The notes below the pieces were generated by a model. It made no database searches, had not been told where the DNA came from, and saw only the letters and a program-made list of their open reading frames with translations. A stretch of 64,000 bases of DNA from Capsicum annuum (taxonomy: Eukaryota > Streptophyta > Magnoliopsida > Solanales > Solanaceae). Of the stretch, positions 11,545 through 21,297 are shown piece after piece. Both the position numbers and the translations under genes were made by a program. Position 1 is the first letter of the stretch; each line of letters starts with the position of its first letter. The stretch is taken from positions 423,981-487,980 of the forward strand of contig NW_025855829.1 in the NCBI RefSeq assembly GCF_002878395.1, read 5' to 3'.

Positions 11545-12700
11545 TTCTTTACTTAAGTAAAAAGGATCATCGAAGCCTGTTTGTCAAATATTCTAGCGAC
11601 ATAAGGCTTCAATCGTTGACCGTTTACCTTAAATTTTTCTCCGCCTTTTATATGTTGTATTTCGATATCGTCAAAAAGGGTTACTTCTGTTACGATGTAT
11701 GTCCTGTCCAACGTGACTTGAATTTTCCTGGAAACATTCTCAATTGGCTATTATATAACAGAACTTTCTCCTCGATTTTAAATTCTTTATGGTGGATGAG
11801 ATTATCATGCCATCATTTTGTCTTTTCTTTATATATTTTAGCATTTCATATGCCTGAAGTCAAAATCCCTCCAACTCATCGAGTTGTAACAAACGATCTT
11901 ACCTGAATCTAACAAATTTAGATTTATCAATTTTATAGCCCGGAATGCTTTATGTACTAATTCCACAGGTAGATGACAAGATTTTCCAATACGAGTCAAT
12001 AGGAAGATGTGCCTATTGGTGTTTTAAAAGAAGTTCTATATGCCCATAAAGCATCATCTAGTTTTAAAGACCAATCTTTTTGAGAAAAAAAACAATAGTT
12101 TTTTCTAAAATTCGTTTCAACTCTCTATTGGACACTTCTACTTGTCACTTGTTTGAGAATGATATGGAATTCCTATTTTGTGAGTTACTCCATGCCGCGA
12201 TAACAAACTAGCAAATTATTTGTTTACAAAATGAGTTCCTTGGTCACTTATGATTACTCGTGGAGTTCCAAACCTGAAAAATATAATTTTTTTTTCTTCA
12301 GAAAAGCACAAACAGCATGAGCATCATTTTGTCTAGTTGCCATTGCCTCTACCCATTTTGAAACATAGTTGACTGTAACTAAAATATATTCATAACCGTT
12401 AGAAGGAGGAGAAGAACCCATAAAATCAATGACCCAAACGTCAAATATTTCACACATAAGAATAGAGTTAAGAGGCATCTCATCCTTTTTAGAAATATTA
12501 CCTCTCTTCTGACAGTTGTCACAAGAAGCAACATATTGTCATGCATCTTTAAATAGAGATGGCCAGAAAAAAACAGCTTCTAGCACTTTGTCCACTGTCT
12601 TTCTTCCTCCATAATGACCTCCCACAACTCTATCATGACAATGACTTAGAATGTTATTTATTTCTATTTTTGGTACACATCGCCTTATTATTCCATCGGC
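11545..12700 (-). pseudogene. A1 integrase, degenerate
   Basis: The zinc-binding part reads SHCHDRVVGGHYGGRKT then SCDNCQKRG (HHCC). The core follows with VWVIDFMG (first catalytic Asp kept) and, after a frameshift near 12270, IISDQGTHFVNK (second Asp kept). The C-terminal part includes SCHLPVELVHKA and ends near 11560 with FKVNGQRLKPY, typical of Athila/Tat integrases. There is no chromodomain, as expected for this lineage. Several stops lie between the core and the C-terminus. The enzyme would insert the cDNA into host chromosomes in the nucleus. Confidence 0.8.
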
Positions 12701-12712
12701 ATAAGATTTAAA

Positions 12713-13420
12713 TTAATAAGGGTCTTCCCAAAAATAATATCTTATTTTCTTTTTTAGTTTTTTTCTTTGTTCATACGAAAAATCTTTTGGGATCCATCCC
12801 CCAACTAAATAATTAGCTATATCAGCAAACCAAGGTGGTTGGGTTGTATTTGCTGTAATGGTATAGATATGCTCATTGGGAAATTCCTCTTTGATATTTG
12901 ATGTTTCAGTAGAAGGATTTTCCAAATGTGACGGATGATCAGCTACCTAATTTTGTGACCCCTTTTTTATCTTTAATTTCAAGATCAAATTCTTTCAAAA
13001 GAAGTATCCATCTTAGTAATCTAGGTCTAGCATCTTTTTTTTGCTAAGAGGTACTTTAAGGCTGCATGATCAGTAAATACTGTAACCTTAGTTCCTATTA
13101 GATAAGAATGAAATTTATCAAATGCAAATACTACTGCCAATAATTCTATTTTAGTTGTAGCATAACTATTTTGAGCTTTATTAAGGGTTCTATTGGCATA
13201 GTAAATAGGTCTAAAGATTTTATCTCTTCTCTCCTAGTATGGATCCAACTGCTGTATCACTTGCATCACACATAATTTCAAAAGGTTGATTCCAATCGGG
13301 AGAAACAACTATTGGAGCGTTACACAATTGTTCCTTGAGTATCTCAAATGCTTTCCTACAGTCATCTAAAAACTCAAACTTCACATGTTTCATTAGTAGG
13401 TTAGTTAATGGTTTTGAAAT
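12713..13420 (-). pseudogene. A1 RNase H and linker, degenerate
   Basis: The domain begins after PIVVSPDWNQPFEIMCDASD, which holds the first catalytic Asp of gypsy RNase H. It continues through frame-broken sequence to [18 protein letters not shown] near 12960-13020. The linker toward integrase (12713-12925) contains PPWFADIANYLVGGWIP and SYEQRKKLKKKIRYYFW, a conserved piece of Athila/Tat polyproteins. RNase H removes the RNA strand during cDNA synthesis. Frames change several times, so no continuous product is possible. Confidence 0.78.
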
Positions 13421-14053
13421 TTTTGAAACAACTTTTATAAATCGTCTATAAAATCCCGCTTGTCCTAAAAAGCTTCTAATACCCTTGATAGTATTAGGAG
13501 GGAGTAATTCTACTATAAGAACAATTTTTGCCTTATCGACTTCTATTCCTTTAGCAATGATTTTATGTCCTAAAACAATTCCCTTTGTTACCATAAAATG
13601 ACATTGTTCCCAGTTAAGAACTAGATTTGCCTCTTCACATATCTTAAGTACCAAGGTTAAATGATAGAGACAATTATCAAATATTTTTTCCAAAAAGCGT
13701 GAAATCATCCATGAATATTTCAAGAAATTTTTTGGTCATATCTAAAAAATAGCCGACATACAATGCTAAAAAGTTGTTGGAGCATTGCATAGCCCAAATG
13801 GCATTTGCGATAAGCATACGTACCTTGGGGGACATGAGAATGTAGTTTTATCTTGATCTTCTACAGCAATTGATATCTGATTGTATCCAGCATATCCATC
13901 AAGGAAACAATGATCTTTTCTTGTGGCATTATTAAGTCGTCTATAATCAATACACACTCTCCATACCATGATGGTTCTAGTTGGTATGAGTTTATTATTT
14001 TCATTTTTTATTCTATCATACCTCCTTTCTTTGGTACTACCTGCACAAGACAT
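13421..14053 (-). pseudogene. A1 reverse transcriptase, degenerate, with in-frame deletion
   Basis: Recognisable blocks in order: IPTRT, WRVCIDYRRLNNATRKDH, CFLDGYAGYNQI, MPFGLCNAPTTF, a frame-shifted IFMDDF (the YxDD box, intact but in another frame) and LGHKIIAKGIEVDKAKI. The connection segment FLGQAGFYRRFIK follows. Between TRKDH and CFLDGY the usual PLPFIDQ-like stretch (about 20 residues) is missing, and the frame is kept across the gap. A stop follows the NAPTTF block. This enzyme would copy the element's RNA in the cytoplasmic particle. Confidence 0.82.
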
Positions 14054-15226
14054 ACCCAGGGACTATCAGACATCGAGTAAATAATAACTGCTGCTAGAAT
14101 TTTCATCACTTTATTTTTAACAACGTCTTGTATTTTGGGATTTAATCTCCTTTGGGGTTGGACTATTGGCTTGTAATTATCTTCCATGATAATTATATGC
14201 ATGCAAATAGCTGGACTTATTCCCTTAATGTCAGCTATAGTCCACCCTAAAGCTCTTTTATGTTCTTTCAACACTGTAATTAATCTATTTTCTTGTTCTA
14301 TGGTCAAAGAAGATGAAATAATCACTGGAAATAACTCAGAAGAAAAAATATATTTCAAATAAGGAGAAAGAGTCTTGAGTTCAACCCTTGATTGAACTTC
14401 TTTTATTGAAATTTCCTCATTTTCTGAATTTTTTTCTAGTGTTTCAGCTTCTTTCTTTATTATGGGATCATCATCACTTGTGGTACCTGATTTAGTCAAA
14501 CATTTTTCAAGAAAATCTATAATAAACTGATCATCTTTATATTTATCTGCAAGGTCATTTAGTAAATCAATTTGAAAACAAGAAGATGATGACTCGTCAT
14601 TAGGAAATTTTATTATTTTTTGCATATCAAAAATTACTCTTTCCTCATTAACTCGTAGTATCAATTTTCCTTGACAGACATCAATAATTGCTCGTCTAGT
14701 AGCGAGAAATGGTCTACCTAAAATCAATGGTACCTCAGTGTTTTCTTCCATTTCAAGTACTATAAAATCTACTGGAAAGACAAATTTATCAACTCGTACG
14801 AGAAAATCTTCAATTAATACTTTTGGTTTTTTAGTACTTTGATCAGCCAATTGTAGAGATACACCAATGTCCTTCATTCACCAAGTTCTAATTTTTTCTG
14901 AAATTAGAAAAAGGCATTAGATTTATTGAAGCACCTGAAACACATAAAGCTCTTTTAAAGTGAGCGCCTCCCAAAGTACAAGGTATTGTAAAACTTACTG
15001 GATCACCAAGTTTCTCTAGAAGCTTATTTTTAAGTATAGCACTGCACTTTTTTGTGAGCTTAACTACATAAACTTCTTCCAATTTTCTTTTACTTGATAA
15101 AATATCTTTAAGCAATTTAGCATATAAAGGCATTTGTGTCAACGCATCTGTGAAAGGTATGTTAATGTAAAGTCTTAATATTTCAAAAAACTTTGAAAAC
15201 TGTTTGTCAAGTTTTTCTCTTTTCAT
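14054..15226 (-). pseudogene. A1 aspartic protease and pol linker, degenerate
   Basis: The 5' part (14888-15226) carries FTIPCTLGGAHFKRALC followed by VSGASINLMPF. The family normally has D-L-G-A-S here, so the catalytic Asp is lost. After a frameshift near 14880 a frame of about 280 codons continues with the protease flap-like region and LILGRPFLATRRAIIDV, then an acidic linker leading to RT. This linker frame is the longest open stretch in A1. It is the usual Athila arrangement of protease before RT in a single gag-pol frame. Confidence 0.82.
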
Positions 15227-15239
15227 TTTTTGGGGGAAA

Positions 15240-15880
15240 AGGAAGTGGTATAGAATGAGGATTCATTATCAATTCATTTTCATGAGCCTTTTTTTCTTTA
15301 ACTTTTTGTTCTTTTTATGGTTCGCATTTCTCTTTATTTTCCCCTTCTTTTACTAGTTTCGTGTTTTGTGAATTCTCTTATTTACCGACATATGGATCAT
15401 CAAGATTCTTACTTGAGCATAAATAAATGGCTTTGAGGTGTTCCTTTGGATTTTTTTCTGCGTTGATTGGTAGAGCACCTTGAATTTGTCCAGACATAAA
15501 GGTTGCTAATTGGCTTATCTAAATTTCCAAGTTTGTGATGGATAAACTTTGGCTTTCAACTTTTTCATCAATGGCCTTAATGAATTTGTACATCATGTCC
15601 TCAAGGTTTCCTTGGTGAGATCGTTATGGTTGTTGTTGATACTGTAGAAAATTTTACTGCCCTTTTATTTGATTTTGAAAATCAGGTGGTCCCTTTACCT
15701 GCTACTTTTGAAAAAATAATTGGGGATTTTCAGCGCCATTAGGGTTACTCTATTGGAATCTCAGATGTTTTTGTGCAATGGAACTACCAAATGAATAATT
15801 ATTTCTGTAACCAATAATGTTTACCTGTTCCTCATTTTGTACTAAAGCTTGGCATTCATGATTAGGGTAATTTCCTCCAC
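15240..15880 (-). pseudogene. A1 gag C-terminal remnant
   Basis: Broken frames give a glutamine-rich stretch (QYQQQP), LEDMMYKFI, LSITNLEI then a stop, ISQLATFMSGQIQGALP, and NPKEHLKAIYLCSSKNL. This order is that of the C-terminal gag region of Athila elements. The N-terminal capsid part, PBS and 5' LTR are absent. The sequence changes abruptly to T1's LTR at about 15885. Confidence 0.75.
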
Positions 15881-15885
15881 AGACA

Positions 15886-16240
15886 TTATCTCATACCCTA
15901 GGCCTCACCTTAGACCCCAACACTGTCCAACATACTACCATCCATGCCAAACCGTACCCAACCATACGACTAGTACCATAAAATCATACCCTAGGCAGAA
16001 TAGAATCACCTGGTCTAAACTTAGGGCAACATACGATTGACATCTTACCAGTCATACCCTAACATACGACTTGTATGTTCCAACCGTACCTTGGACAGAA
16101 ACCATCCAACCCACAATGGTCACCACACAACAGAGACTAACCAAACCGTACCCCATCATACGTGAAGTACCCCAATTCATATGTTGTCCAGAAGCCAAAA
16201 AGCAAGAAATTTTTCTAAGGGTCAAAACCCAAGGTTTACA
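15886..16240 (-). repeat. T1 3' LTR, 5' portion
   Basis: This begins on the minus strand at 16240 with TGTAAACCTTGGG and aligns by eye with 23318-23653 of T1's 5' LTR. It stops at 15886, where A1 gag begins. The stretch equivalent to 22959-23317 is missing between this piece and 3942-4976, consistent with a deletion that also removed A1's 5' end. Confidence 0.78.
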
Positions 16241-16254
16241 GTTTCCCCCACTAG
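16241..16254 (-). other. T1 polypurine tract
   Basis: The minus strand reads CTAGTGGGGGAAAC immediately before the 3' LTR start TGTAAACC. Confidence 0.8.
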
Positions 16255-16419
16255 GATCATTCATCCTCGAATGACGGACAAGGCAGTACAAGCAAGAATT
16301 ACACCTTAACATAACTATTCCAGCCTTTAACTAAGTTAGACTTCAAAGATGCAAGGAATTCAACCTTTTCTTTAACAAAGTTAGAAAACAAATATGTGAT
16401 AAAGAACACACACCTTTCG

Positions 16420-17907
16420 TATGAATATCCGAAGTAGAAAATAAATGCAGATACTTGTACTTTATGTCGTCTTCTGCTTCCTAAGTAGCTTCTTTTACCT
16501 TATGGTTCCGTCATAGAACCTTAACTGAGGCCACATCCTTGGTCCACAATCAACGAACCTGATGATCCAAGATCTCAATCGGGATTTCTTCGTAAGATAG
16601 AGAATCTGAGATACCCAATCTTTCTAAAAGAAAAACCGATGAAGGATTACCAACACACTTTCTCAACATAGAGACATGGAATACCGGATGAATGAAGCTC
16701 AAATTAGAAGGCAACTTCAATTCATATGCCACATTACCAACCCTCCTCAAAACCATATAAGGACCAACATACAGGGGACTGAGCTTCCCTTTTTTCCCAA
16801 ACCGCATTACTCCCTTCATGGGAGACACCTTTAGGAATACCCTATCCCTAGACTCAAACTCCACGTCCCTATGCCTTACATTCGCTAGGACTTTTGGTGA
16901 CTTTGGGCTGTCTTAAGCCTATCCTGAATCACCTTCACCTTCTCCTTTGTCTGATAAACCAAATCCAGGCCAAACATATCCACCTCACCAAAATCAAACC
17001 ACCCGATAGGAGATCTACACCTCTTACCATATAACGCCTCAAAGGGGCCATCCCAATACTAGAATAGTAGTTATTGTTGTAAGTAAACTCTACAAGAGAT
17101 AGATGCTCAACACAATTACCACCATAATCAATCACGCATGCATGAAGTATGTCTTCTAACGTCCAAATAGTTCTCTCTGCTTGACCATCTGTCTGCAGGT
17201 GAAAATCAGTACTCAATCTAACCTTAGTCCCCAACTTTTTCTGAAATGACAGCCAAAGTGAGATGAAACTGCGTACCATGATCATAAATGATCGAAATAG
17301 GTACAACTTGTAGCTTCATAATCTCATGAAAACACAACCTCATATAATCATCAGCTAAAAAAGTTAGTCCTCACTGGCAAGAAGTGAGCTGACTTTGTCA
17401 TCCTATCCATGATAACCCATACCTAATCAAATTAATACGAGACCGAGGAAGACCGGTAACAAAATCCATGTTGATCACTTGCTATTTCCATTCTGGAAAT
17501 TCAATCTCTAGATTAAAACCCCTAGGCCTTATGTGCCCAACTTTCACTTGATGACACACTAAACACTTGTTCACAAAATAAGTCACATCCCTCTTTATAC
17601 CATTCCACCGATACATCTCCTTGAGATTAAGATACATTTTTATCGAACTAGGATGAACAACATAGCGTGATTCATGTGTCTCAACCAATATTATTTCTCG
17701 TAAACCATAGACATCAGGAATAGATAGCCTTTCTTGGTACCACAAGGTACCATCACCACTAAACCCAAATACCATTAACCTTTGCCTACCTATTTCACCC
17801 TTGATTTTTATCAAGATAGGATCTAGCATTTGATTCTCTTTGATCTTTGCACCAAGAAATGACCAAACCACTTCTTGTACCAACACAACACCATTCTTGA
17901 AGTCCAA
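16420..17907 (-). pseudogene. T1 integrase with chromodomain, degenerate
   Basis: The zinc-binding part (17482-17907) ends with RDVTYFVNKCLVCHQVK. The core shows NMDFVTGLP and IIYDHGTQFH, then FHLQTDGQAERTIWTLEDIL and EFTYNNNYYSSIGMAP. The C-terminal part (16550-16864) has VFLKVSPMKGVMRFGKKGKL and HPVFHVSMLRKCVG. The chromodomain follows with EEIPIEILDHQVR and, one frame away, ASVKVLWRN. Chromodomains are thought to direct integration to particular chromatin. Frameshifts near 16550, 16900 and 17480 and internal stops prevent a continuous product. Confidence 0.87.
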
Positions 17908-17916
17908 AAGATGAAC

Positions 17917-18480
17917 TCAAAGATTATCCAAGCGGTGAATATCCTTCACCAATTCCCACTTCTCCTTATCCACATAAGATAAACACATAATGGACAACCT
18001 GCTAAGAGCATCAACCATAACATTAGCCTTACTTGGATGGTAGTGAAGACTCGTGTTATAATCCTTGAGAAGCTCAAGCCACCTCCTTTGCCTGAGATTT
18101 AATTTTTTTTGAGTAAACACATACTGTAGACTCTTATGATCAGAAAAGATGCCCACATGCACTCCATATAAATAGTGCCTCCAAATTTTCAATGCAAATA
18201 CCACCGCTAACATCTCTAAATCATGAGTAGGATAGTTTCTCTCATGTACCTTTAACTGCCTAGAAGTATAGGCTAGCCCCTTGCCATGCTGCATCACAGC
18301 ACAACCAAGTACCACCCGAGATACATCACAGTAGACCACAAACCCCTCAGTGCCTTTTGGCAAAGTCAAAATTGGAGCTAAAGTTAGATTATCTTTCAGT
18401 TTCTCAAAACTACCCTCACAAGCATCCGACCAAGAGAACTTTACCTTCTTCTAAGTCAACTTAGTCAATGGGGCAGCTAT
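17917..18480 (-). pseudogene. T1 RNase H
   Basis: A long open stretch (17917-18369) reads [72 protein letters not shown] and [15 protein letters not shown]. It keeps the acidic residues of the RNase H active site (YCD, DLE, SDH, DALS). Only the N-terminal link to RT is broken. This is the best preserved enzyme domain of T1. Confidence 0.88.
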
Positions 18481-19477
18481 TGTGGAAAAACTTTCCACAA
18501 ACCTCTTATAATACCTAGCCAAACCTAAAAAGCTATGAATATCAGTTGGAGTCGTGGGTCTAGGACACCTCTTAACCACTGTAACCTTTTACGGATCAAC
18601 CATGATCCCCTCAATAGAAATAATATGACCCTAAAAAGTTTCAGCGTTCAACTAGAACTCACATTTAGAGAATTTGGCATACAGCTGTTGCTCCTTCAAG
18701 GTCTGCAATACAACACGAAGGTGATTGGCATGATCCACCTCACTCTTAGAGTACACCAAAATGTCATCAATGAACACAATGACAAAAATATCTAGAAATT
18801 GATGTAAGACCCTATTCATCAAATCTATGAATACTGCCACCGGGGGCATTAGTCAAACCAAATGACAAAACTAAGAACTTAAAGTGCCCATACCGAGTAC
18901 TAAATGTTGTCTTAGGGATATCCACCTCCCAAATCTTAAGCTGATAATACCCAAATTGAAGATCTATCTTAGAAAAGAATTTGGCACCTTGTAACTGATA
19001 AAATAAGTCATCTATCCTTGGAAGGGGATACTTGTTCTTGACTGTCACCTTATTCAACTATCAATAGTTAATACACATCTGAAGGGAGCCATCATTCTTA
19101 CGCATAAAAAATAATGATACGCCCTGCAGAGACATACTAGGATGGACGAAACCCTTATCTAAAAGATTCGTAAGTTGCTCCTTGAGTTTCTTCAACTCAG
19201 CCGAAGCCATTCTATAAGGGGGAATAGATATTGGACGAGTGTCTGGAACCAAATCAATCCCAAACTCAATCTTGCTATCCAGAGAAACACCAGAAAGATC
19301 ATTTGGAAAGACCTCAAGAAACTTATTCACCACCAAAATAAAATACAAAGAAGGACCTCTCGAGTTAGAATCCTTAACCCAGACTAGATGATAGATATAC
19401 CCTTTGGAGACTAATCGCCAAGATCTAAGGTATGATATAAACCCCCTCCCCCAGGAGATAGGGAACCACCCTCCCAC
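18481..19477 (-). pseudogene. T1 reverse transcriptase, degenerate
   Basis: Blocks in order: FPNDLSGVSLDSKIEFGIDL, PISIPPYRMASAELKKLKEQ, FMRKNDGSLQMCINY, a stop, then [54 protein letters not shown], and after a frameshift [18 protein letters not shown] (the FIDD form of the YxDD active site, intact). The connection to RNase H near 18490-18540 still reads as a YYKRFVE-type segment with stops. The family and order are clear, but the gene cannot be translated whole. Confidence 0.87.
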
Positions 19478-19479
19478 TC

Positions 19480-19830
19480 AATAACCAGTTTATCAAGGAA
19501 CTTAAAGACAAACTTATGAGTTCGACAGTCTAAGGACGCATAGCAGAGTGTAACCAATCCATCTCCAGAATGATGTCAAAATCCACCATATCTAACTCTT
19601 ACAAATCCACCAAAGTCTCCTTACTAACAGCATACACCACACCCCCTATAGACTCTCTTAGTAACCACGAAGTCACCTACCGGGATAGAAATAGAAAAAG
19701 AGTCCGAAATAATCTTGGCACCAAACCAAAATACATATCCATAAATGGGGTCACATAAGAAAAAAGGACTGTGAATTAAGTAAATAGCAAACATCTTGAG
19801 AAAAGAGTTTCAACATACTAGTCATGACAT
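19480..19830 (-). pseudogene. T1 aspartic protease, degenerate
   Basis: The motif region reads MLKLFSQDVCYLLNSQSFF. The family normally has LLDPGSTLS, so the catalytic Asp is Asn and the Gly is lost. A stop follows, and the rest of the domain is recognisable only by position and by short pieces. The protease would cleave the gag-pol polyprotein in the particle. Confidence 0.75.
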
Positions 19831-21086
19831 CAGCCGATGCCTCAGACTCTTGTCGAGTACCAAAATCAAAAACAAATGTAGAAGCATCACCCTTTCGTGT
19901 AGGAGCAGATGAAGAGATAACTGGGACTCTATTTGCTCCCGATACAACCTTACAACTAGATAATTTATGAGCATATGGCCTGGCTGACCACATTTGAAGC
20001 ACTTTTCCCTCCCCTCATTATAGAAACCCCAATGTAAACGACCACAAAATCTACAAGGGGGACATAATAAAGCCAATTGGTCCCTACTAGCCTAATATTG
20101 GGCACTCTGTGCCTTAAAGTTTTGCCACCCTATTGATGCCTATCACTCGACTGCTTCGGGTAAGGTGAACTAGCTATGGAGAAAGAACCAGAACTCCTCT
20201 ACTTTTTCTTTAGCCACTTACAACTATCCCTACCACTTTGTTATTGTCCATCCTACTTAGAGAACCTGAAATTCTTATTCTGTCTTTCCCCTATCTCATC
20301 CTGCTTTCTCTTTTCCTTGTTTATCTGTTACAAATAAACAACCAACCTAGAGATATCCATGTCCTTGATCAGCAATACAGTCTTGCTTTTAAGAATCAAC
20401 TCATGGGATAGTCCTAAAGCTAATTTTCTCATCCTAGCCCTTATACCAAACACTAATTTCGGAGCATACCTTGACAACTGGTGAAATATCAAGGCAGACT
20501 CCTTAACCAATATCTTTCCATCTTTCAAATTAATGAATTCCTCTGTTGTCGTTTCCCTCAACTCCTGAGGAAAAATACGATCCAGAAAAGCATTAGAGAA
20601 AGTATCCCACAGAGATGAATCATTCACTCACCCCTTGCCTAATCCCATTCCTCGCACCATTGGTACACCATATTCTTTTACATATTCACCCCTTCTATAT
20701 TGGTGGCCTGTATGACCTTTAGGATCTTTTACATCTCATCCAGAAAACCCTGAGGATGCTTCTCCTCCCCTATAATAGTAAAAGTTGGAGGATTTAACCT
20801 CATGAATAGTCCAACCCTTATGGTCTCAAAAGATGTAATACCAAATGCAACACGCTCACCTGAGAAGTTAGCAATTGAGCAATCATATGAATCGACTGAT
20901 GAAACTTTACATTCATCACGTCTACCTGAGGAGCCTGAGAAGGACTAGAAAGAATCGATAAAACTCTATGAAATCAGGGACTGGACCCCTAGACCAAGTA
21001 TGGATCCTATGAGCGAAGTGTGTGCTATCAACATCGTCCCTAGTTGGGATAGAGGAGTTTCTATGAACTTTAGATCTTTGAGGCAT
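19831..21086 (-). pseudogene. T1 gag, degenerate
   Basis: The likely start is the ATG at 21084-21086 (MPQRSKVHRN), just inside the PBS, matching the MPP-type start of T3's gag. The retrotransposon-gag domain is seen at 20328-20627 (LWDTFSNAFLDRIFPQELRE, ALIFHQLSRYAP). The zinc knuckle at about 20000-20030 reads CFKCGQPGHMLINY: the last Cys of CCHC has become Tyr. Stops break the N-terminal third. Confidence 0.82.
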
Positions 21087-21282
21087 GATCTAAAAAGTAA
21101 ATAAATTGAAATTAGAGAAGATTCCAGGACTTAGACTCCAAGCTTGACAATAGAACACAAAGAAGAGAAACGTTTTCTAAATGCCTTGTATCCTCTCTCT
21201 TATGAGTGTGACGCACTATACACCCTTAAAAAGACTCTACTTGACACAACTTTGTGGACTCTCAACTGGAGATAAACTTAAA

Positions 21283-21297
21283 GCTCTGATACCAAGT
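21283..21297 (-). other. T1 primer-binding site
   Basis: The minus strand reads ACTTGGTATCAGAGC directly after the 5' LTR end. TGGTATCAGAGC is complementary to the 3' end of plant initiator tRNA-Met, the usual primer for chromoviruses and many other plant LTR elements. Confidence 0.9.

Larger units (their letters stand above)
4977..15885 (-). mobile_element. A1: Athila-like Ty3/gypsy retrotransposon, 5'-truncated and degenerate
   Basis: Reading the minus strand, the order is partial gag (15.9-15.2 kb), protease, RT, RNase H, integrase (to about 11.5 kb), then a gene for a plant transposon-associated protein (10.8-9.8 kb), a long untranslated region, a polypurine tract and the 3' LTR (4977-6494). 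Domain order and sequence style (GRPFLATRRAIIDV, IPTRT, PLNSIL..EIFDVW) fit the Athila lineage of non-chromoviral Ty3/gypsy elements. The 5' LTR, PBS and most of gag are missing at 15885, where T1's LTR resumes. Stops, frameshifts and a lost protease aspartate make it inactive. Confidence 0.85.

Noticed and set aside
18535..18795. Plus-strand frames across the T1, T2 and T4 pol regions (for example 18535-18795, 25935-26219, 28137-28418)
   Set aside because: These are antisense shadows of pol domains clearly read on the minus strand.
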